In this document: positions 1 through 10,373 of the stretch, in pieces
Layout of the letters: every line of letters starts with the position of its first letter
Numbering within the stretch: position 1 is the first letter of the stretch
Assembly: GCA_003988855.1 (NCBI GenBank)
Contig: QYAI01000066.1
Location: 1 to 64,000 of the forward strand
Reading direction: 5' to 3'
Source of the DNA: Arachnopeziza araneosa
Taxonomy: Eukaryota; Ascomycota; Leotiomycetes; Helotiales; Arachnopezizaceae
Length of the DNA: 64,000 bases
Made by a program: the position numbers and the translations under genes
The notes under the pieces: generated by a model
What the model saw: only the letters and a program-made list of their open reading frames with translations
Databases searched by the model: none
What the model was told of the DNA's origin: nothing

Positions 1-1305
1 CGCGTTTATGACTTTCAAAGAGCCTTATGCGAAGATCCAGAGCTTATTGGCGCGTGGTTTCGACTAGTTGAGAATATGCGGGCGAAATATGGCATTGTTA
101 ACTCTGATTTTTACAACTTCGACGAGACAGGCTTTATGATAAGCATAATTACTTTAGCGATAGTCGTGACTCGCGCAGATCGACGTGGCAGAGGCAAGGC
201 AGTTTAGCCAGGCAATCGAGAGTAGGCGACAGCAATTGCTTGTATCAATAGCGAAGGTTAGAATATCTCTTTATTTCTAGTAGTTCAAGAGAAGACTTAT
301 CTTGCAAGTTAGTATACTAAGAGCGGCCTTTCATACGACTAGGTGATCAAACCGACAATCAATAGCTAGACAAATAATAAGACGAGTCTTGAGTAGCTCA
401 AGCACTTCGATAAGCATACTATTGCTCGAGCAAAGAGTCTATATCGAATGCTTGTTCTTGATGAACATGAGAGTTACGAATCAGCCGAATTTCAGAAGTA
501 CTGTAGAGTACACAACATTATTACTCTTTGTTTACTTTCTTATTCTTCTTATTTGACTTAGCTACTCGATATTAAGTGTTTTAGTGTCTTAAAACGAGCA
601 TATAGTCGACAAATTAAGACTTTTATTAAGGCTTATATTAACTATATTACAAAAGTCGAGTTTTTCCTTGCTTTCAAAGCAGCTTATTTAGTTTCTATAA
701 CAGCTCAGAATAGTCAAGCTAGATTCCGCGAAGCTAGCCTAGTACCTTTTAACTTACAAGCTGTAATTTCAAAGCTTAATGTGAGGTTAAGGACTTCAAA
801 TCCAAGTTTACTTCTCTCGCCTAACACTAGCTCTTAGGTCTCTCAAACTTCTTACAATGCAATTGATGCGCTTTTACAGTTAGCTTTAGTAAGAAGTCGT
901 ATTGCATGCTATCAAGAAAGCTCTCTAACTTCTATTTTTGAGACTGTAGCTGCATTAGCTAAGAGAACAGAGATGTTAGCTTATGAAATAACTTTTATAC
1001 TAGCCGAGGTACGCACGCTTCGAGCAGCAAATAAAGCACTAAGCAAACGCCGTAGAGCTAAAAGAACTCGGATTAGTCAAGGAAAGGCACTTACTATAGA
1101 GGATGCGCAAGACGTTTTAGCTCAAAAGAAGGCAGAAGAGCAGGCTTGACGCGACAAGCGCTCTGAGGGTAGTAGGCAAAATGAAAGGCAGCTTTCTGGG
1201 CGACGATGTGGTACTTGCGGGGAGACTGGTCATAATGCGCGTACCTGTCAAGATACTATAGTTGTATTAGATTTATCAGATTCCGGGAAGTGCGCCACTC
1301 GATGA
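1..1305 (+). pseudogene. Fot1/Pogo-type DDE transposase, RIP-degraded, 5' truncated by the window edge
   Basis: Frame 1 reads as one transposase from base 1 to the stop at 1303-1305 with no frameshift, but about ten in-frame stops interrupt it (for example near 205, 229, 256, 310, 343, 364, 394, 559, 835 and 1147). Recognisable blocks are NFDETGF (first catalytic Asp, about 115-135), a LVLDEHESY segment (second Asp, normally D.H.SH, about 448-474), and LLDIKCFSVLKRAY (third Asp region, about 559-600). The C-terminus carries a CCHC zinc knuckle CGTCGETGHNARTC (about 1207-1250), seen in fungal elements of this family. Most stops sit where the family has Trp or Gln, so they are TGG to TAG or CAG to TAG, the CpA-to-TpA pattern of RIP. 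The element would move itself by DDE-mediated cut and paste in the nucleus; this copy cannot encode active enzyme. Confidence 0.88.
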
Positions 1306-1324
1306 TATGCGCCACTCGATGATA
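1291..1324. repeat. 17-bp perfect direct duplication at the transposase 3' end
   Basis: The 17-mer beginning TGCGCCACTCGATG occurs twice head to tail at 1291-1307 and 1308-1324. The first copy contains the transposase stop codon. It may be part of the element's 3' terminus or a local slippage product. Confidence 0.8.
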
Positions 1325-1622
1325 AACCACGTTAACTTCTTTTGTTGTCCACATACCATTTATTAGATGGCACTAGTCTCTCAAAACTTAGTCTTTCATT
1401 CCCACTACTGGTTTCTTTACGTTGCGTAGTTCTGCTTCTGATTCAATGGACTCTTTAATGATGATCAAAAATACATTAGGATTTTAAGCTACATTTATTA
1501 CTCCTTAAGGAGGTTTGTCTTTGTTTCAGATATCCAAGTCCCATACATTTTCCAGGCACAAACTCCAACTCTCAAATCTGGTGAAAGAACCGCCCATATA
1601 TACACCAAATCATAGGAAACAA
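1325..1622. other. Intergenic, no gene seen
   Basis: AT-rich stretch between the transposon remnant and the 3' end of the PQ-loop gene. I see no open frame with family resemblance; it probably holds the rest of the element end and the 3' UTR of the next gene. Confidence 0.5.
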
Positions 1623-2830
1623 TCAATAAGTAGAATCACCTCTATCCAATAACGGTCTTTGATCTCTCACACTCTCTGGTCTGACCGCACTTTCCAATGA
1701 GTCATCATCCTTCTCTCGGTAGATGAAAAACTGAGTAAAGATCGCCAGATCCAAGAAAAGCGTCCCAAGACTACCTGCAAGCCACGAGGCATTGACAGTG
1801 ATATATCTCCAGTATAGCGCCCACTCCTCTCCATCTCGGCATTTGCCATGCTTCCCAGAACACTTGGCCTCATACGCGAAGATCGAGAGGACATAGGTGA
1901 GGTTCCCAATACAAGCAAACAGGAAGAAGAGCATACTCACACCCTCCGTGCTCTTCCGTCTATAATTTAGCAAAAGTTGAGGGATCCGAGAACCAAGGTA
2001 CAGCACCGCACATAAGTAGCCGAAAATCTGGCCCCAGAGGGAGAAATGCATCTCTCCACTCCCATCTTTCTCTTCATGCTTGCCGGGAGATGAAGCACGA
2101 GATGTGTGCTCTGAGATATACCATCCCAGAACTCCAGCAGTACAAACCATGAGTACAGCGACGAGGTTGAAGATGGTGGCTTGTAAACGCGTTGTCGGCT
2201 TGGCGTTACTGATCGCCGGTGGATCGTTGGGGCGGGGTGCTTCGATGAGGGGGACAACCGGTGAGAGATGCGTAACAGAAATGTTACTCAATCTCCTCTC
2301 ACGTTCAAAAGGATTCCCTGTTAGTAATCCTGTGCGCTCATTCGCCTCTCCTAGATGCCTATTCCCACCTCCAATCCCATTCGTACCTGCATTCCCTCCA
2401 TCTACCGTCTTAAGAGGCGCCACAACCTCATCCCTCCACGTAAACCCACGATAATAGAAACACTGTCCCAGTAACACCATATCAGCGATGGTGTAATAAA
2501 TCGCCAGGATTAACATGGTGGGCAGAACGCCCTGTAGCACCGCACCAAGGATGTTGAACACATCGCCTGCGAGCCAGACGATGATGAACTGGAGGGACAA
2601 GCCATCGGCTGAGGAACGCCGGAAATTCTCAATGATCTGAGGGGAGAAGACGATAATCCAGCAGGCTATGGATATGCTTCTGCGAAAGGATTAGTGGGGG
2701 TTGAAGGAGAGGATAAATGGGTCATGTGACTAGGTGAGAAAGGGAGGGAGATCAGGAAAAGAAATACGAACCCGCATATCCCGCTGATGGCTGTGATATC
2801 CAAGTTTAAATTCTGAGAGGGTGGAACCAT
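1623..2830 (-). CDS. PQ-loop vacuolar amino-acid transporter (Ypq/Rtc2-like)
   Basis: Model: exon 1 2830..2772, exon 2 2679..1623, 371 aa. ATG at 2830 gives MVPPSQNLNLDITAISGICG; the donor GTTCGT keeps phase with either of two adjacent AG acceptors (2679 or 2676). Two PQ-loop motifs are visible, SPQIIENFRR near residue 35 and RIPQLLLNYRRKSTEG near 230, separated by a long polar cytosolic-type linker and flanked by hydrophobic helices, giving the seven-helix plan of the family. Yeast Ypq1-3 sit in the vacuolar membrane and export cationic amino acids; human PQLC2 is the lysosomal counterpart. The C-terminus is charged and ends GDSTY. Function follows from family membership; substrate is not shown by the sequence. 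The non-canonical donor makes the first junction the weakest part of the model. Confidence 0.82.
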
Positions 2831-4082
2831 CGTCGCTCTCAATTGCCTTCTGAAGGAAAAAGTACAAAACGGTGACTCTTCCCCGCAAATGGGGCTCTTA
2901 TGACGAAATTGTCGTTTCAAAAATGGAGCTGAAAATTTGCTCTTTCTCTGTCCCAAAGAAATTCTTCAAAGATGAGCTTTTTGGCGGATTGTATTCAAGG
3001 GAACAAAAAGGAGAGAAGCAAATGAAAGGATGGGAAAAGTTATGGTAGAAACTTGGAATGAACGGATGTGATGGAGAGGGAGAAGTCTGCGGGTGAGATT
3101 TTCCTTGCTTGTCAGCTGATGAGTGGACGGGGGATTGCCGTTTGCCACGAGCCGCACTGACTCCTCGCTACCTGGCCCCTTATTTGAGCGAGGGCAGATA
3201 TAAATGAGCTGCTTATTTGTTTACTTGCGCGGAAATCATATTTTTACTTCCCCAAATATTAGGATTAATTCAGATCACATGCAGTAAAACTGAAATATTT
3301 AGGCTAGATTTGGTGTTTGTTTTGGACCTTGACACACAAGGTCAAAAGAACAATCTAGAATATTTATGACAAATTGTATCAGCTCTGCTCTTTTAACACG
3401 CATAATCTAAACCATGCTTTCATATCTCATCCGATCGTCTCTTGTTACTTTCAATATCATATTTCCTCGGGAGCCAGGCATTTTGATCTCAGCGCACCAA
3501 GGCAGGGATAGCGACTCATTGGCTCGAAGAACCACGGTGAATGTGCTCATTATATACCCCGAGAAGCTGCATGAACTCAACAGATTGAACCATGAAATAA
3601 ATTTTGGGCGACTTGGATTTTTCACAAATCATAGATGAAACCTTCGCTTCCCCCCACTTACGAATCAGACGCGCCACTACTTTGCTTTTCATTCACTATG
3701 ATCCAGTGATTTTATCCATCTTCAATCTTCCGTGACTATCCGCTAAATCTACTCCCATTTTGTTCTCGATGTTATGTTGAGAGGTATCAAACTAGACTGT
3801 CTGTGATAAGATTGGTAATTAAGCGATTGCACGCGAAAAATGGCAAGAAGCGCGAGGCTGATAGGCTGATACGAAAATTGCTTACATCAGGCGTTCCATT
3901 CGTTCTCAACCTTAAGAATTTGTAACAAGATCCTGCAAGGAGTCTGGTATATGCCACATATTTGCTAAGCCGAATCCATAGTGAGATGAATGATTGATCT
4001 TTGAGAAGATTCAATTCTGGGATGTCGAGAACCATGACTTGCGCTACAGGAGATTTAAGCCCGAGCATACCGCTCAGAAAAC
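2831..4082. other. Promoter side of the PQ-loop gene and unassigned sequence
   Basis: The first few hundred bases are the promoter and 5' UTR of the PQ-loop gene. Beyond about 3200 the sequence is AT-rich with only short open frames in several frames, none resembling a known protein. Confidence 0.5.
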
Positions 4083-4724
4083 TTGACCCGGAAAGAACGG
4101 CAATATCGCCAGAGGAACATTAAGCGGCTGGCGAGTAGAACCGTGTTGGAGACTCAGTTGGATGGAATTCCTATCATCGTATACAAAGCAGAGAAAGGTG
4201 GAGGCGTTGAAGATGCAGGGAATAGCGGGACTGCAAAACCACTGTCACTTGACGAAGATCCAGCGCCTGTTGTCGAAAACCCCCAACAAAAGGCTGATTG
4301 CCAACGTGAGAAAGCGAGAATTCGGCAACTTGAGCGGCGCAGGTTAGGTCGGCAAAAAGAGCGGGACTTAAAAACAACTCAAGATCCAGACGATACAGCA
4401 ATAGCAGACGACAAACCGATGATCGCAGAGACAGGAAAGAATGTTGGATTTTCGCCTGTTACTTATCCAAGCGATACAAGAGCCAATCAGCCACTCAATT
4501 CTTGCTTAATCTTATGGCGATGCCGGTTAGCCATTGAAAAATTCATCCAGCAAGATTTACAATTTGAAAACACTGAAGACATAGAAAAAGCTTTGAGTGT
4601 CATGGTTACCGAGGTATTAACAATGTGGCGGGAGCTGGAGGAAAGGATAGTAATGGCGAAGATTCAAAGCATTAATTCACTGTCAGGAAGTGAGAGGAGG
4701 AGCATCGCACTTAAAGTTACTTAG
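4083..4724 (+). pseudogene. Unrecognised charged coding remnant or orphan exon, 213 codons
   Basis: A 642-nt open stretch without an ATG start: the frame opens after a TAA near 4050 and the first codon listed here is TTG, so a real gene would need an upstream exon spliced at one of the AGs near 4052-4078. I do not recognise the product. The first 20 residues are strongly basic (TRKERQYRQRN), residues 70-100 are a basic helical stretch rich in Arg, Gln and Glu, and the last 70 residues look amphipathic with two Trp (LILWRCRL and LTMWRELEER). It could be the DNA-binding or coiled-coil half of a lineage-specific nuclear protein, or a decayed fragment. Neighbours are not informative. Confidence 0.35.
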
Positions 4725-5035
4725 GTCTTCCTCCGACTATCAATGAGGATTTGATTGGTAAAGGTGGCGCAACTCTCAATACCACCTGCCGCAACTGCCC
4801 CAAAAAGTTCCGTTAACGCTACTTGAATGAAGGATGGGGAGCAAGGGCTCGATGATGTGAAAGACTCCTAGATCTAGCTAATCGGCATCAAAAGCGTCAA
4901 GCTTGAAATAACTGTGAGGATTTAATTGAATGCTTCCATGAAGTATATGTATGTAACATAACACATACACAATTATTTAGCATCTGATTATTATATATTG
5001 GGAATATATATTTCAGTAGGAATTAGTATTCACAA
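4725..5035. other. Intergenic, nothing identified
   Basis: Low-GC sequence with a TATA-like run near 4995-5010 and no open frame of interest. Confidence 0.5.
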
Positions 5036-5642
5036 TTACTGAGAAGTTGCCAACGTAGGGTTATTGGCAATACTCGAATCCAATGCCATCATAATATTAC
5101 TACTACGGAGGCCCTTGCCAAAGATCTTCCGACCACAGCGAGCTGCCCCGCGATGCCTTGTGCTGTGATAAAATGTTACTACAAGCTCGTTCTTGTAAAA
5201 AATCGATGATCGAACGGTAATAGTGTTCTCATCGAAGCGACCTGAAATGTCCTTTACGGCCGAAAAGAAGTTACCAGCCATCGCGTGGCAGTTACTGTAG
5301 CCCGGGAACTCTTTGATGGGCCCTCCGTATCCATGATCTTGCGTAAAAGTTCTCCCAATCAAAGAAAAAAATTAATGCACTCGTCCTGTGTGAGCAAAAG
5401 ATTACCCCAGGTCTTGAAGAGTCGAATATCGGCGCGGCGGTGCTTTTCCTTCACAGATTCAGTAAGTCAATCCCGAATCCAACTAAACCCCGATCATTCA
5501 ACAAAGTCCCAAACTGGACTACCTCCCCGTACAAAAAACGCTTCTTCAGGCACTCCGACAATGAAGTTCGTCTTGCGTATTCATAGCGCACCAGGCTCAA
5601 CAGATATCCCAAAACAATGTGATCTTTGACAGATACGAACAA
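5036..5642 (-). pseudogene. Coding-like remnants downstream of the split zinc-finger gene
   Basis: Two open segments on the minus strand, 5362..5036 (ending NNPTLATSQ) and 5642..5451 (ending GIDLLNL), look protein-like in composition but lie in different frames. The upstream one can be joined to the zinc-finger exon by a 44-nt intron, donor GTTAGT after the lysine-rich end at 5663 and acceptor AAAG, which would extend that protein by about 60 residues. The downstream piece starts with TTG and has a stop directly before it. No family resemblance was found. These may be the true C-terminus of the zinc-finger gene, a second gene, or decay products. Confidence 0.3.
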
Positions 5643-5662
5643 TGCAGGGTGTGAGAATGGTA

Positions 5663-6886
5663 CTAACCACTCTTAAGCAAGCGCTCCTCAATTTTATCCT
5701 TTCCTGCTTGTTCAATTCTCTCCTTGCGCGGCCTTTCTTTTTGACGACGCCCACAATCTTCAAAGTGGGCCTCGAAAGTTATTTTACTAGATTCGACTTT
5801 GTTGCATATACACATGAATAAGAAATCGCCAGTACATGAAGATTTCCTAAAATGGTTCTGAAGTTTGTCTTTTCGGGAGGAGACCCATCCACAACGACAG
5901 CGAAAGACAGACGGCTTGAAGATCTGATGTGCCTTGGAAGACACAAGATGTCGTAGCAGAGTTCTCTTATCTTTCGACTTCCGACATTCTTTGCGACCGC
6001 AAAAGTGCGGGATGTCTGATTTGCTAGTGTAGTGGTGCATGACATTTTCCGGTCATTTCGCTAGTCGAAGCACGTGTAGAGGACTCCCTATAAAGGAGGC
6101 CCTACTAAGCACCTACACAGCAAGGGGACACACACAAGAGAAGATTCATGGAGTACGGAATACAGACAGCAGCAGAAGATTCATGGACATAGAGAAGAGA
6201 GAATAGATTGCGTTGTCACCACGAATGGAGCATTGATCCTATGGATTTTATTGACTGATATTCTTTTCTTAATGATTCATTGATTTATCTACTTATTAAT
6301 TGCTTGCTGTTTACACTGCTTTCTGGTCTTTCGAACACACGGTTTTTGCTTCAGGTTCTTGCTTCAGTTGTTCTTCCGAAATATACATATCGAGAGTCAG
6401 CTGGAAGCCAACGAGACTCTTATTTTATTGGCTGCTCCTCATACCCTCGTACACTAGTTTTCAAATGATCCCTAGTAATTTCACTAACTAATACAAATAT
6501 CAATTCCATTGTTGAGAAAAAGCTTACAAAAGTTGTGCGGGACCATTGAACCATTCTTGGCATAGTACACATAGCTTCGAACTTGATTGAAACGGAATTG
6601 ATGCTTGCCCAGTAGCCATCAAAGCCGGATCAAGCGGCGAAGAGTCCTTGTACGAGCCAGAATATGAGTCAAGTGTATATGATGAGGTAGTCGACGAAGC
6701 TTCGGGTGGTGTGAGAATTGACGTTTCCCTGTAATTTTCAAGACCAAGAACGTAATGCGCAGAGGAATTAAATGGAACTGTGACAGGAGGTAATAAATTT
6801 AGAGGTGAACAGACCTCTCTTGAGTCAGGAATAACATCGTAACTAGCGATGGAAGATGTCTGCAAATTAAAAACTTGCTCGCTCAA
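5663..6886 (-). pseudogene. C2H2 zinc-finger protein gene interrupted by an LTR
   Basis: Minus-strand pieces: 6886 or beyond down to 6528, a 56-nt intron 6527..6472 (GTAAGC to CTAG), a short exon piece 6471..6454, the LTR 6453..6029, then 6028..5663. Reading across the LTR with one copy of the 5-bp flank gives one continuous frame. The first finger begins CVLCQEWFNGPAQLLDH, with C-x2-C-x12-H in the upstream piece and the final His in the downstream piece. Three more Cys/His groups follow: FCGRKECRK with HLVSSKAH, FRCRCGW with NHFRK, and FMCICN with EAHFEDC. The N-terminal 100 residues are Ser/Thr-rich, as in fungal transcription regulators. The 5' end lies beyond 6886 and is unresolved; a short candidate exon around 7100-6995 was not convincing. 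The LTR brings stop codons into the frame, so the intact product is unlikely unless the LTR is spliced out. No target can be inferred. Confidence 0.65.
6029..6453 (+). mobile_element. Solo LTR inserted in the zinc-finger exon, flanked by CTAGT repeats
   Basis: The segment is bounded by CTAGT at 6024-6028 and 6454-6458, the 5-bp target duplication expected of LTR elements. The 3' end reads GTACA; the 5' end would be TGTAG if its first T is shared with or lost from the flank. A TATAAAGG box lies near 6090, so the LTR promoter points to the plus strand. Bases from about 6105 to 6453 align with the reverse complement of 53928-54280, including a shared block around GAGCAGCCAATAAAATAAG. No internal retrotransposon region is present. 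Confidence 0.72.
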
Positions 6887-8304
6887 TCTACCACGCGATT
6901 CGGCCGTCCTATCCTAACTATCTAAGAGGGCGGAATTATTGTAGCAACCTATTTGAAGATGCCATTCGATGTCTTCGAGAAAGCCAGACGCACCTTATTC
7001 TAAGTGATGATCATCATGGTCCCCTTGAATGCTGGGAGCGCCGAGACGTTGCCCGGCGCCGCAGCACTTCTCCTTTTGGTTTCACGGTACCTGTGCTGAC
7101 TCATTCCAATGGCCTCGAGTCCTTAGGCGATCTGTATACAAAGATGTTAGTCGTGGAAAATAGTTGTAAAGATCAAGAGGAAACAAGAAGGAACAAGTCT
7201 GCCCGATCTCTAAACTACATACCAATAGGAGGTGTATATTAGGATATTTCTATGGATCCAGCGCAACACGGCGCCGTGCCCCGCGAAGGGAGTTGAATTC
7301 GCGTCCCGAATACAGCAAAGTAGATGAAAGAGAGATGGAAGAGGAGGGGGGGCCTCAATGGTGATAGCTTGCTCGTGACTAAGCAGGGCTGTAGGAGCAC
7401 GCGGGGCTTTGGGGCCAATTTTTTGATTCGCAGATTCAGCCAGGTGGAGCAAGCGACGATGCAGCATGCAAGTGCGATTCAAGGGTCATAGGGCTTCAGA
7501 TTAAAAATGCATTGGCTAACAAAATTGGCCCTCCGAGTTTGCATGGAGGTGTCGTATCAGAGGCCTGAAAAAACTGTCTCCCTCTGCGTTTTTAAGGCGC
7601 AAACTAAGATAAGGATCCTCACTCAGACCGAGGGCCATTTCTTACATGGTGTTTCAAAACGCCCAAGCTACCATGGACAGTGTGCCGAGAATTCTCCAAC
7701 TCTATGGCTGGATCTCCTTTGCTGGCTATCAATACGACATTAGCCTAGGAGAAAAGGAGCGGATAAAATATTGCCTCGTACTTTGTAGCGTGATTGCTGA
7801 ATCTTCAAGATCATTTCGCCATCTGAGAAGTCGTATATAAAAATACACATGCAAGCTGTGACTTAATTCACACAGAGAGGAGCTATTGAGAGTCATCTAA
7901 AAGCATTTTTTAGGCTGATCTTGCCGTACTCGAACGAGTTCCTAAAGGATTGAGAATTCAATCCCCAATCGTGTATCTTCACCAAAGAGGCAAACTTTCA
8001 AAGCGAAAAGAAGTTGTTATCATATGTAGCTTACAGCCTAATCGATTTTGTATCGCCGATAGTTGCTGTCGCTGCAGATCTTAGTTATTTTCGAGTCGTG
8101 TTATCATAACCAATTAGAACGAGATTGGCATCAAAAGAAGAGCGTGCTTCAATTTCATCTCAGTGACTTATCCGCTAGAAGAAACTAGATTAAATTATAG
8201 CGTGCCTCCAATTCCACCATGCAACCTATGCTAGGGTATCAAACTCACAAAACTCCGAGTTCCAATGCACTAAAAATGCAGCGTGAAAACCCGAATTTAG
8301 AAAC
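6887..8304. other. Gene-poor interval
   Basis: About 1.4 kb without a gene I can support. It should include the 5' part of the zinc-finger gene and the 3' UTR of the ligase-like gene. Short open frames at 7210-7482 and 7507-7840 have no family resemblance. Confidence 0.45.
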
Positions 8305-9872
8305 CTAAATATCAAGCATCCAAAGTCTCTTCCATGGATTGTGTGTCAACTTCTTTCCTATTTCAACCTTCGAAATAGACTCAAGCAATCTCCAGTCATA
8401 AACCTCCACCATTTCCCAATCCTTCTGCTTTTTTGACCTGATATTCATTATTCTCTTCAAGAAGTCGACTGTCTTTTTAGCGTGATGAGATTCAACGAGC
8501 ACGACTTTGCGGTATCTATCACCAGTCTCTGGACAACATCTCGGGAGATTCTTGGATCGGAGACTTGAAATCGATGTTACATAGTGAGCTCCGTGCCAGG
8601 ACAGAAGTTTGTTCGTAACATAGCCAGAGTCAGAGATGCATGGAGAAAGTAGAAAAATGAAATGTCTTAGAAGACAACTTTTGGTACCGAGTTGACAGCA
8701 GCCAGATCCAACCACGACAGTTGATCGCTGAGCGCTCGCTGGTGTATGGAGATTTTGAGAGCTTCGTTGCCGATAATTCTGAGAATTTGACGAAAGTGGT
8801 GCAAGAGCACGTCTTCCAGTTGTGGATGAAGCGGGTAACGGACTAGCCTGTTCTGGAGGTGAAAGTGACGTGCATGATGGCTTCCCTGTTTTAGGCGAAG
8901 CAAGTGCTGGAGATGATTGCCTACGAGTAGGGACTGGAGGCGTTGGCGGAAACTCTGTTATACCAAGTGCTGGCGTGGATACTGAAGCCGGTGTACGCAT
9001 CTTGACTGATTTTGGCGGACTTATATGCTCAATAGCACTAATACCTCTGATCATGCCAGTTCCTTTAAGATAAACAGCGCTGGATGCTGGAGTAGACAGC
9101 TCAATGCTGATTTGAAGACAGTTCGGCAGTGATGAATGATTTGATCCTAATGCCAGATTTTTCGGAATTTTGACTGGCCCATAGTCTTTAAGAATAATCC
9201 TGGTCAACCATTTCGCTTCACGACCTTGAAGTTTCAAATAAAGGCGTCCCAGGAGTTGGATTTCATTAGGTTGCGCCAAATTTCCAGCTAGCGACTGGAC
9301 GGCTTTTGAAGACTTGCTATTGAATGCTGCTATTCTCAGCAGCGCTTGATCAATCTCTTCAACAGTCACTTTATTCGTCTGAGATCGAAACGTGAGCTAT
9401 GGAGATTGTAAGCAATCAACCCTAGATAACAGTCCAATTGACCCAGCAAATTTCCAAACATAACATGTGTAAAGCAGATGCTCTGGGTATGCTCACAACT
9501 TACTTTCTTGTAATTTTCCATAACGCGGCTCACACAAACCGCCAAGTCCTCCTTCGACGCGTCATTTCGCCAAGCTTGTAGTTCAAGATAATACTCTCTT
9601 GGAAGGCTCAAGGCCCTTGCAATTACAAATTCTAATCTATCCGGGTTTAAACCGTAGACGCGATCAGTTTGTTTCTCTGGTTGTAGCATAAAGAGAACTG
9701 CTTCGTCAGATGTGTTAAAGTGATTGAGCTGATGGCGATGAAGTTTGAACCACTCGATAATCATATCTCGGGTACTAGATTTGAAGTGCATGGGGAGGTA
9801 AGGAACATCTCGGAGGTGTGGCCTCTCCAAACGATCCAAGATGTCGCAAACATAGACAAAAGGAAAGGGCAT
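8305..9872 (-). CDS. DNA-ligase-related protein lacking the adenylation core
   Basis: Model: exon 1 9872..9504, intron with donor GTAAGT and acceptor CTCAG, exon 2 9378..8305; 480 aa, phase 0. The N-terminal 210 residues resemble the DNA_ligase_A_N domain of ligase IV-type enzymes, including a segment reading EAKWLTRIILKDYGPVKIP. After a Ser/Pro/Thr-rich linker (about 240-330) the last 150 residues resemble the C-terminal part of fungal proteins of this group (LLSPCISD, LLSWHGAHYVTS, RKVVLVESHH, VEVYDWRLLES). The adenylation domain with its K-x-D-G lysine, and the OB-fold, are absent; family members I know of are roughly twice as long. The gene is open and conventionally spliced, so it may be an expressed core-less paralogue with a scaffold or DNA-end-binding role, or a deletion derivative. 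It is divergent from the DUF4048 gene. Confidence 0.68.
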
Positions 9873-10373
9873 TTCATAGCAAGAGTGATGCGATAATCAA
9901 ATGTCCTGATGAAATAGTGGTATAGTTGATGGTTGAATGTCGTTGTATGAGAGAGAAGACGTGTTGTTGTGGTACGCGAAAAATGAGCGTTGTCCCGTGA
10001 TCATTCTACCCCCAAAACAACCTAGTTGGTTTCTACTGCAAGGCGCTCCGACCTTTTCCCCGGCCCTTCCAACTTCCCCTGATTTCTACACCGACACCAA
10101 TTCGACCCTGTATCTTGCAAAATACTTTGGATATTGCTGTCGATTTTGTTTCTGTTGCTTTGCCATGACTGTAATGACTATATGACGACTTCCTACGCTC
10201 CTCATTCTTGGACATATTTATTCTTCATTTTCAGTGGTTCTCATTGTTTTGTTGACAGTCAACAAAGCCGGAAAAGGCGTCTAATTCGCATGCTCACAAT
10301 CGCACAAAGGCTACCTTTACCTCCCTCCGTGGACCCAGAAACTTCCCAGGCATCAAAGCACACGTTATGCAAT
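9873..10373. promoter_or_regulatory. Shared divergent promoter region, ligase-like and DUF4048 genes
   Basis: About 500 bp between two head-to-head start codons. The plus-strand frame stays open upstream to 10134, but that part reads as poorly conserved hydrophobic sequence and is better taken as 5' UTR. No specific operator was recognised. Confidence 0.5.

Noticed and set aside
6280..6491. Two plus-strand frames of about 60 codons
   Set aside because: They lie inside the LTR and its flank and have no element protein features.
7080..7110. Start of a possible 34-residue first exon (reading MSQHRYRETKRRSA) for the split zinc-finger gene
   Set aside because: It can be read on the minus strand, but I found no donor that joins it in phase to the exon at 6886.
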